Source: Leishmania infantum JPCM5 (Eukaryota > Euglenozoa > Kinetoplastea > Trypanosomatida > Trypanosomatidae). From it: a stretch of DNA of 64,000 nucleotides. The stretch lies in contig NC_009390.2 of assembly GCF_000002875.2 (NCBI RefSeq), forward strand, positions 290,417 through 354,416, read 5' to 3'. Numbering within the stretch: position 1 is the first letter of the stretch; each line of letters starts with the position of its first letter. The notes beneath the pieces are model-generated. The model saw only the letters and a program-made list of their open reading frames with translations. It searched no databases and had not been told where the DNA came from. Made by a program: the position numbers and the translations under genes. Below, piece by piece: positions 17,801 to 27,800 of this stretch.

Positions 17801-19106
17801 TTTTACCTCTTTCAGCTTTAGCAGTGACAGCTTCCTATACGGCAAGGTGCGTGGCCATCTGGCGAAGGCGGCGGCAGTGGCTGCAAACTCGAGCAGCATC
17901 GAGCGTCGGCGTCACGCGTCGGGCTGTGAAAGCAGCGGAGGCACGCAGGCACACGCGCGTCACCACGCTCACGGTGAAGTCGACTCGGTTGCGCTGGGGG
18001 CCTCCCCATCCGCATCATCGCGCAAGGGCGAGGCCGAGTGTCGCCATCGCGGCAGCGGGTGCGGCAATGAGAGTGGGATGGGCAGCGTGGTGGCTGACTT
18101 GGACGACCTCCTCCTCGGCGCCGATGGCAGGGCCCCCTCTGGCAACCTGACGGCGCTCTACCCGCGCTCCGCCTCATCATCGTTGTCGCTGGCGCCATCG
18201 TCCCGAAACAGCAGCACCAACGGCAGCTGCGTCAGCAGCGGCTCCGTGCGTGCGCTGCGCAAGAGGGCTGCGAGAGCGCGGGACCTGTCGGCCAGCTCGT
18301 CAGTCGACTCCGAGGCAAGCGGCCGCCTTCATCCACATTGGACAGCACCGCCGCTGCCCCAGCAGCAGCAGTATGGAGCAGCTGGTGCGACGGCAACGGC
18401 GTCGTCAATGTACCGACTGCCCCTCGTGAAGACGTCGAACAGCTGCGGTGGAGCTGTGGCCGCTAACGGAAGCGCGAGCAGCGCCGTGACCGGTGGAACG
18501 CGCGGCATGAAGCTGCCATCCTTTAAGCCGAACATGGGCGTGGGCATTAGCAACAGCCCTGACACGAGCAGCGGCCGCCCTGTGAACATCAACTACGTTC
18601 TTCAGCCGCTGCGAAGCCCGGCGGCGAACGGCTCGGCAACGATGGCAGCAGCGTCACCAGAGATCCACAGCGTAGCCAAGAGCCACAGCACATCCTCTGG
18701 CAGTGGCGTTGCCGCAGACACGTCGGGTGCGATGCCGACGGTCCATGGGCACGAAAAGGCGTCCCGGCAGCCCTCCATGGTGCCCAAAGTGCCTTGCGCC
18801 CTCTTCAATGGCAGTGGCAGCGGTGCGCACCTGCCACGAATGCCGCCAGCAAGTTCGCCTCGACACGCCAGCAGCAAGAGAGACGGTGGCACCGACTCCT
18901 TGACGGTGTCGTTCCCGGACGCCAACGGCCGTGGCGACGGTGGTAGTGGCGCTGCTGCGTCGTCCTCCGCGGCGTCGCTGTTGGCAGGGCCATCCCGTGA
19001 CTCGAGCGCGAAGCGACGTCGCCCCACGACGCAGAGTTTCACGCCGTGGTCTGTGGACATGAGTCGCTTCAAGGCGCTGCAAGAGGCGCAGGAGTCGCCG
19101 AGTTAG
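14841..19106 (+). CDS. Ser-rich low-complexity protein with predicted N-myristoylation
   Basis: Encodes about 1421 residues; I do not recognise the family. It starts MGNDLSTMSGGG, which fits the MG-x-x-x-S/T rule for N-myristoyltransferase, so the protein may be lipid-anchored. Nearly all the rest is Ser, Ala, Gly, Arg and His in low-complexity runs (a Q run near 118-125 and repeated SSSGSGS blocks). Scattered SR, RRxS and SP sites look like kinase targets. No folded domain, membrane span or zinc ligands are evident. A few conserved-looking islands occur: an LLELKFPHRTRSS patch near residue 393, a MHFTSFSFSSDSFLYGKVR patch near residue 985, and FTPWSVDMSRFKALQEAQ at the C-terminus. Codon use resembles neighbouring genes. 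The 14730 in-frame extension starts with a non-ATG codon and is not used. Confidence 0.75.
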   Translation: MGNDLSTMSGGGRNLEVWGEARARRVSNELPTPRTIPLGHGDNLVPPALLLDAEMRSAADEASSTSSLRSAGTVSTYSTQHSALSKANRSPDPQPRRRSMSMSDMTAATALLAAAAPSQQQQQQRQLQRRAQYSMYARQMRRPGCDGGRYGLQHHNSGVDFMVANEFFNCSDSTLGSEADLDSSSGIGSSGSDGNDDAGGVHHRCGMAPREPTLPYGSGRCLTGNELSAHSPRRGRNEVDGAPALGSTATAAAAASATSPAHAKSSSTGRAETITTKAVSVVVSGVDCSSDPPPALTSSRNSSNGSHDSKSSAASGKKGGATPLPSARQGNWHKRLLRPVSRGSIRDDGISGSATQWGSPDAADGALSSHEEKKCKTGKRKTSKPRIHPEGLLELKFPHRTRSSAAAPRTSSAAAGTATTTIGVEALVSRMKLSTTKESPSVDAKQRHTSGDLSGSTAPALSNEKRGGQCDSFTCVSSSPAQQHHAAGKDGRGKPGANRSSDPPRSSESPAHHHSRQVQHHHCGGDDGSNAVPETVLPSLVDSKSHHRQPRRNRSLGGKLDLHDESPNDFFASTQRSGQYRMLYRMDSESGSSTASMREAVCMATGGGAAAAHSFGSLFADSRAASLYSVSSSPGQAWTGDYAGRGVMQLTAAVDHRALDMQKVDDVGGTSEASRHHPSRGLLCSGSCPACVNSTGTFNATSQPQQADLQRKIEMHLQRMTYTSKSPSLVTSNQVVSVRPENSQGTRHSLISTLPMPLNVGAAEAPANRGQVGAAAVMREALSAGASCRDGHGHVHTAASVSRCSNGSGSSSFGSSSSGDRSISPDVSVRELVKSSRVKPPAKAESPPLLPQPPPPQTAVMRTKTHSFRGHGGRRGPTNLSATEGLAASAVSPKRHSSCAGRRHHHGNVSSNSGDALHATASVLTSVQGSCSALRPTRADSKDLILRPDRTASARRHRRGGGDENAPEGSGSRQRHPQNRKLSSRMHFTSFSFSSDSFLYGKVRGHLAKAAAVAANSSSIERRRHASGCESSGGTQAHARHHAHGEVDSVALGASPSASSRKGEAECRHRGSGCGNESGMGSVVADLDDLLLGADGRAPSGNLTALYPRSASSSLSLAPSSRNSSTNGSCVSSGSVRALRKRAARARDLSASSSVDSEASGRLHPHWTAPPLPQQQQYGAAGATATASSMYRLPLVKTSNSCGGAVAANGSASSAVTGGTRGMKLPSFKPNMGVGISNSPDTSSGRPVNINYVLQPLRSPAANGSATMAAASPEIHSVAKSHSTSSGSGVAADTSGAMPTVHGHEKASRQPSMVPKVPCALFNGSGSGAHLPRMPPASSPRHASSKRDGGTDSLTVSFPDANGRGDGGSGAAASSSAASLLAGPSRDSSAKRRRPTTQSFTPWSVDMSRFKALQEAQESPS

Positions 19107-19265
19107 CGAGCGGCCTACACGCTGCTGCAAGCGGGGGTGGGGGTGGGGCTCACACGTAGGCGCCCTTTGCAGCCGTCACCGCGTTGCGGGTGTTTGATTG
19201 GCTGCGTGATGAGAGGAAAAGCCCCCGGGAAGCGGTGCTCGGACATACACAAGCAACCACGCATG

Positions 19266-19288
19266 TATATATATATATATATATATAT
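19266..19288. repeat. (TA)n microsatellite
   Basis: 23 nt of alternating TA about 160 nt after a stop codon, in otherwise GC-rich DNA. Self-complementary, so able to extrude or form an RNA hairpin. Confidence 0.9.
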
Positions 19289-20381
19289 GTGTGTATGTAT
19301 GTTTATGTGCATGTGTATACATATATGTGTATATGTGTTTGTGTCGTTCATTTCCTTGTTGTCGTAGTCATTGTCGCTGTAGCTCGTCTTCTTTTGGCCA
19401 TGCACTGTCATCTGGATTCCATGATCGGTGTGCGTGTTGCCGCTACAACGGATGTGGGTGTCTGTGTGTCTCTGTATACTGCAATCCGCCACCGCCACCA
19501 CCCTTTACATGTACGTCGATGATGGACTGTGCCTGCGTGAATGCGTCTAAATCAAGAACGACGATGTAGAGGAGCATGCCGATTCCATCAACGGACCTCG
19601 CTCCCTCTCTCTCTTGTACGGGCCCCACCCACAGATGCACACACACACACACACGTGCGGGTGCACTCGTGTTCGCAGGCATCATTCATACACTTTTCGT
19701 GTGTGTGTGTGTGCGCGCGCGCTTCAACCGTTTCTCATGGAGCACAGAACCAAAATGAAGATTTGAGCGACACCAAAGGACGACGGCGACGCCGATGTGT
19801 GTGGGGAGGGTGCAGGTCAGCCGGAGGATGCGGTGTGTCGCGGCTCTTGTTGGGTTCCTTGTGGTATGGGGGTGCGAGAGAGAGAGGGGGGGGATGGGGC
19901 AACGTGCCGCCGTTCATCATCGCTGCTGGTGCTGCTGTTCCGCACGACGCGGCATGACATGTGGGCACATGTGGCCTGTTTCTCTGTGAAATGAAGTGTG
20001 CGTGAGCACCTACAAGAGAGGAGAGGTGCATCATCATCATCATCTGCTGCTGTCTACCAAGCAACCGCGCATGAACAGTCACTGGCACAGACGTGCGCCT
20101 CGACGTCTGCATGCAGCGTCCACATCATTCCTTGTTTCCTCACTCCTTACTCCTCCTCCTCCCAACACGCCTTTTCATGTCATCGTTTCTCGCTCTACGG
20201 GCGACTCTCCTCGCCATCACCGCCATCTTCTCTGCAAGGAGCAAGCTTGAACTCAAGTGTGAGAAAGAGCAACTCTGTGTCGGTGTGCGTAGAAGCTGTC
20301 CCACCTTCCCAGCAGAGCCCCCCACCCAACCTTGGCTGTCCTACGACTGAATCCACGAACATCAGCCACAGCGAGCCGTGT

Positions 20382-20418
20382 ACCCCCTTCCCCCTCCTCC
20401 CTCTCTGCGATTCAGCAG
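20382..20418 (+). promoter_or_regulatory. Probable trans-splice acceptor for the ZC2HC gene
   Basis: A C/T tract at 20382-20407 is followed by AGs at 20414-20415 and 20417-20418. There is no ATG until 20450, giving a 5' UTR of about 32 nt. Confidence 0.6.
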
Positions 20419-20449
20419 TTTGTATAAGCACGCATACAGCGCGTGTCTC

Positions 20450-22450
20450 ATGCCTGCCGGTGCGAACTCGCGAACGCCGGCGACGGACTTCGTCCAGGAC
20501 TACGCGGCGAAGCGGCAGGCGCAGATGGAGCGGGCACGGCAGCTGCGTGAGGACCGCCTTCAGCAGCAGCAGCAGCGCCAGTCGTCCCCCCAAAAAAGCG
20601 GCGGTGGAAATGCCTACAACTCCTCCCCGAAATACACGGCGGTGCCCTCCGCCAGTGGCGGCGGCACAGCAACAGCGGCGCCGACTTCGCGTCAGCCCCC
20701 ACCGCCGTCGCTCAACATGCCGCGCTCCCGCCACGTCACCCCGGGTCACGGTAGCGCCGACAGCGGCTCCTCTCCTGGGAAATGCGGGGATGGATGTGTT
20801 CTCTACATCAAAGAGCAGGACTTCAAGCAGGCCACGCAGGCCGGCATTATCACTCCCGACCAGGCGCGCCAGTTGTGGGCGATGCTGTCGAATCAGATCA
20901 TCCGCGTGTGCTCGCCGTCGGCGCACGCAAACGCCGTGTCTGTGAGCAGCCTGCTGGCACTGTCGAATAACTCCTACAACTCCTCTGGGCGGGCGGCCGG
21001 CGGCCCTCAGTCGACTGGCGGCAGTGAGTTCGGCGCCAGCATTTCATTGGAGTCGCTGCGGACCAGCATCGCGTACTTCAAGCGGGAGCAGCAACGGCTG
21101 CAGCAGCAGGGCGGTGGTGGTGCGGCCGGCGCAGCCCCCGGCTCTAACGCCCAGAGCCGCCACCCGCTGTCCTCTTCGTCGCCAGCACTCAGTAACACAG
21201 CGGGGCAGCCCTTGTCGCAGTCGCGTGGCCTGCCCCAACGTCAGTTGCAGTACGACGGCAACGCCAACAGTGACTATTACCGGAACGACGGCGCCGCCAA
21301 CGACAACGAGCAGCGAGCACTTGGCGCACCAATGCCGCTGCGCGGTAGCGGTGGCGGTGGCGGTCGTGGTGGTCGTCCAGCTTGGAACTCAGATGTGGAG
21401 GTGCGTCACGAGGACGACTACGACGACGATCGTAACCGTCACGCGCCATCGTCGATGCCGACAATGAGCAGCGGCGCGGCGGCGCTCAAGAAGCCGCGGA
21501 CGGGGAGGACTAGCACGGTGAGGCCGGCTGCCAAGGGTCCCGCCGCATCGTCATCGCCGGCTGCTGGTGCTAGTGGTGTTTTTGGCACCTCTGCCCAAGG
21601 GGGCGTGGGACAGGGAGGCGGCGGCTATGGAAACGACGACGAAGAGGCAAGCAACAACATGTACATGCCGCCGCAGCCCTCCTCCGCCGTGCCTCGAGGC
21701 GCCAAGGCCAGTGGCTCAGGTGCTGCTAGTCGGCGCCCCCCTGCAAGCCGTCTGACGGCACCACCGCCCTCGTCTGGCGCACCCGTGAACCTGGATGAAG
21801 TGCCCGTCGGCGGCGGCGGCGGTGGTGGCGGCATGAACGACTGGGCCAACGCCTATCCACCCGGTATGGTGCCACCGACGAGCACCGGTGGCAACGACGC
21901 AATCGCTGCCGAGGCGGCGGCGGTAGCGCAGGAGCCGATGCAAGAGTGCCGCACCTGTGGCCGCAGATTTCGTATATCGGTGGTCATGCGGCACGAGGCG
22001 CTGTGTCGCAATCAGGCGAACAAGCCGCGGAAGGTCTTCAACATGCGCGAGCAGCGACTGGAGGGTGTCGAGGGGATCAAGGAGGTGCAGCGGACAGCGG
22101 CACGGAGCGGTGGTGGTGGTGGCGGTCGCGGTGTCGGTGGCGGTGGCGGACGCGGCGGTGGCGGCGACGCAGCAACAGGGGCGGCCAAGGGCAAGCTCCC
22201 CAAGTGGAAGGTTCAGCACGAGCAGTTCCAGGCTGCGATGCGAGCGGTTCGCCAGCAAAAGGAGGCCGGAGGTGGCTTCGGATTCGGGCAGATGGCACCG
22301 CCGCCTGCCCCGATTCCGGAGGAGTATGATGATCGCGTCCCGTGCCCGCATTGCGGGCGCAAGTTTGCCCAAGAGGTGGCGGCCCGGCACATTCCAAAGT
22401 GCGCGACGACCATTGCGAAGCCCAAGGGGATCCGCCCGATTCGCCGATGA
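20450..22450 (+). CDS. ZC2HC1-type protein with two C2HC zinc fingers
   Basis: Encodes about 666 residues. Two short C2HC fingers of the ZC2HC1 (FAM164) type lie in the C-terminal part. The first is C500-x2-C503-x11-H515-x3-C519, followed by the RKVFNMREQRLEG segment typical after the first finger. The second is C632-x2-C635-x11-H647-x3-C651, ending in RPIRR. Both show the family core C-x2-CGR-[KR]-F. The region between them is Gly/Arg-rich. The N-terminal 480 residues are low-complexity (poly-Q, poly-G, Ser/Pro) apart from a short charged helix at the start and a conserved-looking island at about 110-160 (LYIKEQDFKQATQAGIITPD, then QARQLWAML). In other eukaryotes the family includes ciliary or spermatogenic proteins of unknown mechanism. 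Zinc binding is likely; DNA or RNA binding is not shown. Confidence 0.8.
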   Translation: MPAGANSRTPATDFVQDYAAKRQAQMERARQLREDRLQQQQQRQSSPQKSGGGNAYNSSPKYTAVPSASGGGTATAAPTSRQPPPPSLNMPRSRHVTPGHGSADSGSSPGKCGDGCVLYIKEQDFKQATQAGIITPDQARQLWAMLSNQIIRVCSPSAHANAVSVSSLLALSNNSYNSSGRAAGGPQSTGGSEFGASISLESLRTSIAYFKREQQRLQQQGGGGAAGAAPGSNAQSRHPLSSSSPALSNTAGQPLSQSRGLPQRQLQYDGNANSDYYRNDGAANDNEQRALGAPMPLRGSGGGGGRGGRPAWNSDVEVRHEDDYDDDRNRHAPSSMPTMSSGAAALKKPRTGRTSTVRPAAKGPAASSSPAAGASGVFGTSAQGGVGQGGGGYGNDDEEASNNMYMPPQPSSAVPRGAKASGSGAASRRPPASRLTAPPPSSGAPVNLDEVPVGGGGGGGGMNDWANAYPPGMVPPTSTGGNDAIAAEAAAVAQEPMQECRTCGRRFRISVVMRHEALCRNQANKPRKVFNMREQRLEGVEGIKEVQRTAARSGGGGGGRGVGGGGGRGGGGDAATGAAKGKLPKWKVQHEQFQAAMRAVRQQKEAGGGFGFGQMAPPPAPIPEEYDDRVPCPHCGRKFAQEVAARHIPKCATTIAKPKGIRPIRR

Positions 22451-22620
22451 CGAAGTTGGGATGAGGTAAGGCGCCGCAAGAGAAGGTCCCGTGAAAGACG
22501 ACAATAAAACCCCACCCGCTGCCCCCAGTACACTTACAGGGGGTGTGTGCGTGTGGGTGTGGGTGTATCATCTGGCGTGTAGGTGCGCGCTCGTCTGTCT
22601 CCCCCCCCCACTCTCTCTCT

Positions 22621-22653
<33 letters not shown>

Positions 22654-23542
22654 AATGGGATGAGGTGGGGGAGGGGAGCACTAGAAGCATGGCAGGGATG
22701 TCACACAGATGGGTGGGGATGAGGAGGAGATGGTCGCCGTCGTTGGCCTTCTGCTTTTGCTGGCATTGTGCTCCCTCTCGCGCTCTCGCAACCCCCCTCT
22801 TCTCCTCATGTCCGTCTCCGTGACACGCATGAAACATGCATATCTGTATCGCTTGCTCTTGGCGTTATTGGCGTTGGCGTTGTTACGGGGTGGCTGTGGT
22901 TAAGACGCTTTTCGCCGCGTTAGATATTTCCGTCTTCTTCCTCGTGTACATGTGTTGGCACTTCAACTGTCTCCGCCGCCGCACTGCTTCACGCGGCATA
23001 ACGATGTTCAGGCGGGGGGAGTGAAGGTGGGAAGTGTTTGCTCTGCTGTGTGTCGCCTCCTGCTCCCATGAGTGCGCACGTAGAGGCATCCGCGGCATGC
23101 TTCCAGGCTTCGGCGGCACCACCGCGTTCACTCTTGCAGCGCAACCAGCCCCTCCCTCATCCCTCCATCCCATCCCCTCCTCTCTCTGGCATCCACGCGT
23201 ACGCCGGCACACGTGCACACGGCTCATTGCACTGTGTTAATGCCTACAAATATGTGCGCCGTTCTCTATCGCTCTCTCCCTCTCTCTGCACCTTCCCCTC
23301 CTCCCCAACGCTCACGCATACAAACAACTTAAACACGTACGCTGGTGCCACTGCCCCATCGCTTCCCCGCGCTGCCAGTGGTCGTAGTCGTCGCCGCAGA
23401 GATCGTCGTTGCGGACTGTCGTGGTGCTCAGCAGTGCTGCTGCTCCCTTTTTGTCTTAAGCAAACAGGACAACTCCTGTTTCTCTACGCACATACACACA
23501 CACATACCCTCCCTCATCTCCACCCCCCACCCCCCGAGCACT
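22451..23542 (+). other. Intergenic region before the 155-residue gene
   Basis: No supported gene. It holds a GT array at 22623-22650 about 170 nt after the stop, C/T blocks near 23268-23312, and a CA-rich stretch at about 23490-23510 before a C-rich tract that ends with AG at 23537-23538. Confidence 0.6.
22623..22650 (+). repeat. (GT)14 microsatellite in the proximal 3' UTR
   Basis: 28 nt of GT, starting about 173 nt after the ZC2HC stop codon and preceded by a CT array. Confidence 0.9.
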
Positions 23543-24010
23543 ATGCTCCGGCGCTCTCCGGTTCCGCGTCGCTACCGCACGGCATGGCGTGAGCTGCTGC
23601 ACCCGCTCCCGGTGTGGGCTCGCAAGCAGCAGTGGCTAAAGCGCGATACCGTCGAGATGAACGAGGCCATCCTGCGTGAGCCCTACTACCGCATCAAAAC
23701 CTTCGCGCAGCCCGCCGCCTTTGTGTCTCCTCGCGTGAGCGAGAGCGCCACGCACGAGCCAGACACGCAGCAGAGCAGCCGCTATGGCGTGGATCGTCAG
23801 CTGCGCGGACCGCGTCGCGCAGTGTCGCCCGAGCGTCTGCAGGAGCTACGTAAGCAGCTGCAGTTTGTCGGGTCTATCGGGCCTAAAGTGCCGCCGGCGG
23901 CGGGGGCAGGGCCGGCGTACCAAGACGAGTACGGGACTCGCCTGCGCCCGCGCTACCCACAGTCGTGGGATACAGTGCCTCCGCACCAGCCCTCGCGCTC
24001 TGAGATTTGA
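23543..24010 (+). CDS. Small basic protein, possibly mitochondrial
   Basis: Encodes 155 residues; family not recognised. The N-terminus (MLRRSPVPRRYRTAWRELL) is Arg-rich and has no acidic residue before position 17, as in a mitochondrial targeting sequence. The body is basic, with many aromatic, Pro and Arg residues (PLPVWARKQQWLKRDTVEM; LREPYYRIKTFAQPAAF; YGTRLRPRYPQSWD) and no membrane span. This composition is common in lineage-specific mitoribosomal proteins of trypanosomatids, but that is only an inference. The start follows a C-rich tract and AG (23537-23538), and an in-frame extension upstream lacks conserved character. Confidence 0.7.
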   Translation: MLRRSPVPRRYRTAWRELLHPLPVWARKQQWLKRDTVEMNEAILREPYYRIKTFAQPAAFVSPRVSESATHEPDTQQSSRYGVDRQLRGPRRAVSPERLQELRKQLQFVGSIGPKVPPAAGAGPAYQDEYGTRLRPRYPQSWDTVPPHQPSRSEI

Positions 24011-24142
24011 GCGTGCGCGAGTGTCTGCCGCCTCTGCGCGGCGGCGGCGGCGGCGGATGCGTTGTGATGGTGGAGGGTGCGAGTGTGCAGTTGACCTGTG
24101 CGTGCGTGTGCGTGTGTGTCTCTGTCGTATCCTCTCTCCCTC

Positions 24143-24174
24143 TGTGTGTGTGTGTGTGTGGGGGGGGGGGGGGG
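24143..24174 (+). repeat. (TG)n followed by a G-run
   Basis: About 18 nt of TG continue into about 15 G, some 130 nt after a stop codon. The G-run length may be unreliable. Confidence 0.85.
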
Positions 24175-24422
24175 CGAAGCGCAGGAGAGGTGGATGCGTC
24201 ACAGTTTTCCACGCGTCAACGAGAACGAAAGAAGAGCAATGCCAACGACTGCACCGGTAAGGTCTGCCAGCGCGCCTGCAGAGCTGAGCGGCGGAGCGTG
24301 CCCGGCGTCGACAGGGATAGCCGGAGCAGCATGCGGCAAAGAAGAAATGAGGGGTGCACGGCGGTGCCGATCTCGCGTGACTCCGTATGTGCGCCGGATC
24401 TGTCTGCCTGTCTGTATCACCA

Positions 24423-24445
24423 CCCCCACCCCCACCCCCACCCCC
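24423..24445 (-). repeat. Four C5 blocks; G-quadruplex motif on the minus strand
   Basis: Four runs of five C separated by single A. The minus strand therefore reads G5-T-G5-T-G5-T-G5, which satisfies the strict G-quadruplex pattern with one-base loops. Confidence 0.85.
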
Positions 24446-24630
24446 TCCCGCACCTCCTGTGTGCCGTGCGCTCGCACGGGCGCGTCTCTACGGTGATGAC
24501 GCCGTCTCTGCTGCCCCCACAAACGCCTCTTTCTTTCCTGCTGCCGCCCTTCTGCTCGATGTGCCTCATGACCCCATCGTTAACACACACGATGCATACG
24601 TGCCCCCGACGCCTGGCGAGAGGTACGCCC

Positions 24631-24667
24631 TACCTCCTCCTTCCCCCCCCGACGCCGCCATTCACAG
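24631..24667 (+). promoter_or_regulatory. Candidate trans-splice acceptor for the 1940-residue gene
   Basis: A C/T tract at 24631-24650 with AG at 24666-24667, and a further AG at 24684-24685. The stronger tract at 24758-24802 has no AG before the ATG at 24805. Confidence 0.35.
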
Positions 24668-24804
24668 CGCCTGCCATCTCCGCCAGCCCCCCCCCCCCTG
24701 CCCCGGACATTACTACACGCACACACACGTCTCGCGCTCGCCTCGCATGTATTTGGGGCGGTCTCTCCCTCTGCTTACCGTTTTCCCGTACTTCCCTCTA
24801 TTCA

Positions 24805-27800
24805 ATGTCGCTGTCCACGTTCTCCGTCCGCGATATCGTGGCCACTCCCGATGACGCCGATGTGCTGCAAACCAGCCTGGAAGAGCTGTACCGACGCCGC
24901 CGCGCGAAGCGGCAGGAGGAGCGAGCGCGAAAGCGGTGGGAGCAGAGCCAGCTCCTAGACGAAGACGCGGGCAGCTGGGGCACCGCGCAGGAGCTCGCCT
25001 ATCGCCGTGAGGTGCTCCACACGTGGACGCGGCAGTACCCAAGGTTGCGAGAGGCCATGGTATCTTTGGCGGCCGCGTCGTCATCGAACACCGCAGCCAC
25101 CGCCCCTGCGGTAACCACTGCTGCGGCGTTCTCCGTCGCTGAAACTGTTCGTCCATCGTACCCGACGCTGTGGCGGATACCGGCGGGCACCATCCCGGCA
25201 GACTTTTACACGCACAACACGGCCATGGAAGTGTCGCAGCTGCTTTCGACGCCGCAGCGTCAGCACGCGACCACCGATGCGGTGAAAGACTACAGCGCTC
25301 ACTCGTGTCTGGTACGCGTCCGGTGGGAGCCGGTGCGGGTAACAGACCTGTTTATTGAGCCGCCGCAGTCGGCAGCCGCGTCTTTTGTGCGGTTTTCGCA
25401 GCATCCGTGTGGCAGCACTAGCCACGCCCAGCTTCAGCCGCAGCGCGTGTTGGCGCGGTGGCCCCAAGGCAAGCCGGCATCCGCCAAGATGGCCGCGGTT
25501 CTGCGCTCCATCGGGATCGAGGAGCGCAAGCGTGAGCAGTGGAACGAGCACTTGCGGCGGCGGCAGCAGCAGCAGCAGCAGAAACAGGATGAAAGGGAAG
25601 CGCCCCAGCAGCGGCTGCGCGATGGAGTGCGGGGCCGTCACTCCGCAGCGTCAGTGAAGCTTTTCGACAACCTTCCGAGTAGCGCAGGCGGCGCCGAACC
25701 CGCCACCGAGGCGGGCGCGGTGGACGAGTCCTACTCTGCAGTTACGGCGGCGAGTGCTGGTGTAGTCGTAGAAGACGGCGGCAGTGGCGGCGGCAGCGCT
25801 GCCTATGCATCTGAGAGCGCCTTGGGTCACGAGCTGTACTGGCCGGCACACATCACCCGCACTCGGGCGCTCTTCACCGGCGCGGCATGTCTGCAGGACA
25901 CCTTCCACGGCCTCGGGCAGCTGCAGCGGTATGAGCGGTTTGAGCCGGTGCTCGCCTTGGCGCTGGCAAGTCCGCTGCGCATCGTTGTCGATGTGGTCTA
26001 CACCGTTGATGAGACCAGTGAGGCTTTCGGCCTGTCCATCGACCCCGTCGTCCATTTCCACACGATGACGTCTTCGGACGCGTGCAGGAACGTGGCAACC
26101 AGGCGAGACAGCGATGCAGTGCGGAGCATCAGCTTGGGTAGTGGATGCGGCAGCAGCGCAAGCAGGCATGGTATCGCGGCTGATCGTCGCGCCACCCTCT
26201 CGCCATCCGAGATATCCTCCTCCATGGCGGAGGACGAGTGCCCCGTGCTTCTGCCCTCGTCACTGCCGCCGGTGCTGTCCGACCTCAACTACGCCTTCAC
26301 GGCAGCACCGACGGCTGCTAGTGCTGCTGCTGGCGGCGGCGGTAGTGCAGACAGTCGTCGCGCCGCCTCCCAGACGACGTCGTTCACAGACGACTCCACC
26401 ACCACCAGCACGGCAGCGCTGCGCCGCAGCACCCTGTCCACCAGCCCGCTGTCCCTCTACACAATTCTGGCGGGCCCTGCGAGCCAAACCCACTCGATCG
26501 TGCTGCTACGCCCCACCCCGGAAGTCGTGTGCGCCGCCCGCGCACGCGCCTTACAGGAACTGGAACAGCGGTGGCTGCGGCTTCGTCAGGCCCTCGCTGA
26601 CCGACTCGTCGCATGCGAAGAGCAAGCGCCGACTGCAGTTCTTGCGCGGTCCCCAATGCTGTCGCCTGCAGATGTGCTTGCCGTGGAGCTGCCCGACGCC
26701 AACACGTATGCCAGCCCGTTTATCGACCGCAGCGCGCGGCAGGGCGAGGGGCTTCCTGCGGAGCCGGCCGGTGCCGAGTCGCTGACGGAAGAGGAGATGC
26801 AGCGCCAGACGCGACTGCCGCAGCTGCAGGGTGGACATCTGCCACGGCGACCGCTCACGTATCAGGTTAGCGGCCCCCACGGCGTGAACGGAAGGCTGCT
26901 GCGGCTGTCCTCTGCCTCGCTGCAGACGCCGCCGGCAGACCCCGGCCTGCGCACGCGCTCACTGCCGAGCAGCGCGAGACGACCTTCGCGTGGCAGCGGT
27001 GCACAAGACGACGGGGCGTCGGCGGAAGCAGCGGCACTGTGGCCCGTGTCCACACCGCCAACGTCGTCACGCCCTCCGCAGCAGTCTCCGTGCACGTCTC
27101 AGCAGTCACACGCCCGGCGCGCGGATCGGGGAGCCTGGAGCACAGATGAAGCCGCAAGTGCCTCTGCTGGCGGTGATGACGGGTGCGGCGCTCTCTTCCG
27201 TGGTTCAGAGCGTATCTCTACCGCTGCCGCGCGACGCGGTGATGCCGGGATTCCGCGGACACCGCAGTTGGCACGCTCCCCAGTAGACCCGAACTCCCTC
27301 TGCTCGCCGGCTTCGTGTGAGGGACTGGACGTGCCATGCACCGATGGGTCATCCTCCGACCTGGATGGGTTGCGCAGCGCACTCTTATCGGAGGGTCGAC
27401 GAGCGGCGACAGAGAAGAGTCGCACTATCTTGGCCGCTGTGCGCACCAGCAATGAGTGGCCGCGGGTCGAGGAGTCCATGGCCCGGGCGCCGCAACAACC
27501 AGCCACCATGCCACGAGCGCACCTATCTGCCCTCACCCTTGAAGCATCCCTGCCTGTGTCACCGGACGCATGGCGGCTGGCGAATGGCACCGATCACGTT
27601 GGCAGTGCCGCAGCCCCTGGCTCTCCAAGGAAGGCGTCGCCATCGTCGACGTCCCTGCCGTCCCGGCGCCACCGCCACAACGACGGCTCTCCGATGGACA
27701 CTGACACGGTCATGCAGTTGGCCCACGACGACGGCGACAGTTCGCGGCATCGCACATGCAGCGCGGCGGAGCGGTACTCGGCCATCTTGTCTGTCTCTGC

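Larger units (their letters stand above)
19107..20449 (+). other. Intergenic region before the ZC2HC gene
   Basis: No supported gene. It contains a G-rich block just after the stop (about 19133-19148), a TA array at 19266-19288 with TG-rich flanks, and short GT and CA arrays near 19640-19720. A long open frame from 19998 overlaps the ZC2HC coding sequence in another frame and is a shadow. Confidence 0.6.
24011..24804 (+). other. Intergenic region before the 1940-residue gene
   Basis: No supported gene. It contains a TG array running into a G-run (24143-24174), a C5-A repeated block (24423-24445) and several C/T tracts. A short frame from ATG 24747 to 24854 overlaps the next start in a different frame. 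Confidence 0.55.

Noticed and set aside
19998..20945. 315-codon plus-strand frame overlapping the ZC2HC gene
   Set aside because: It overlaps the ZC2HC start in another frame and becomes Arg/Ser-rich nonsense there. The zinc-finger frame is clearly the coding one.
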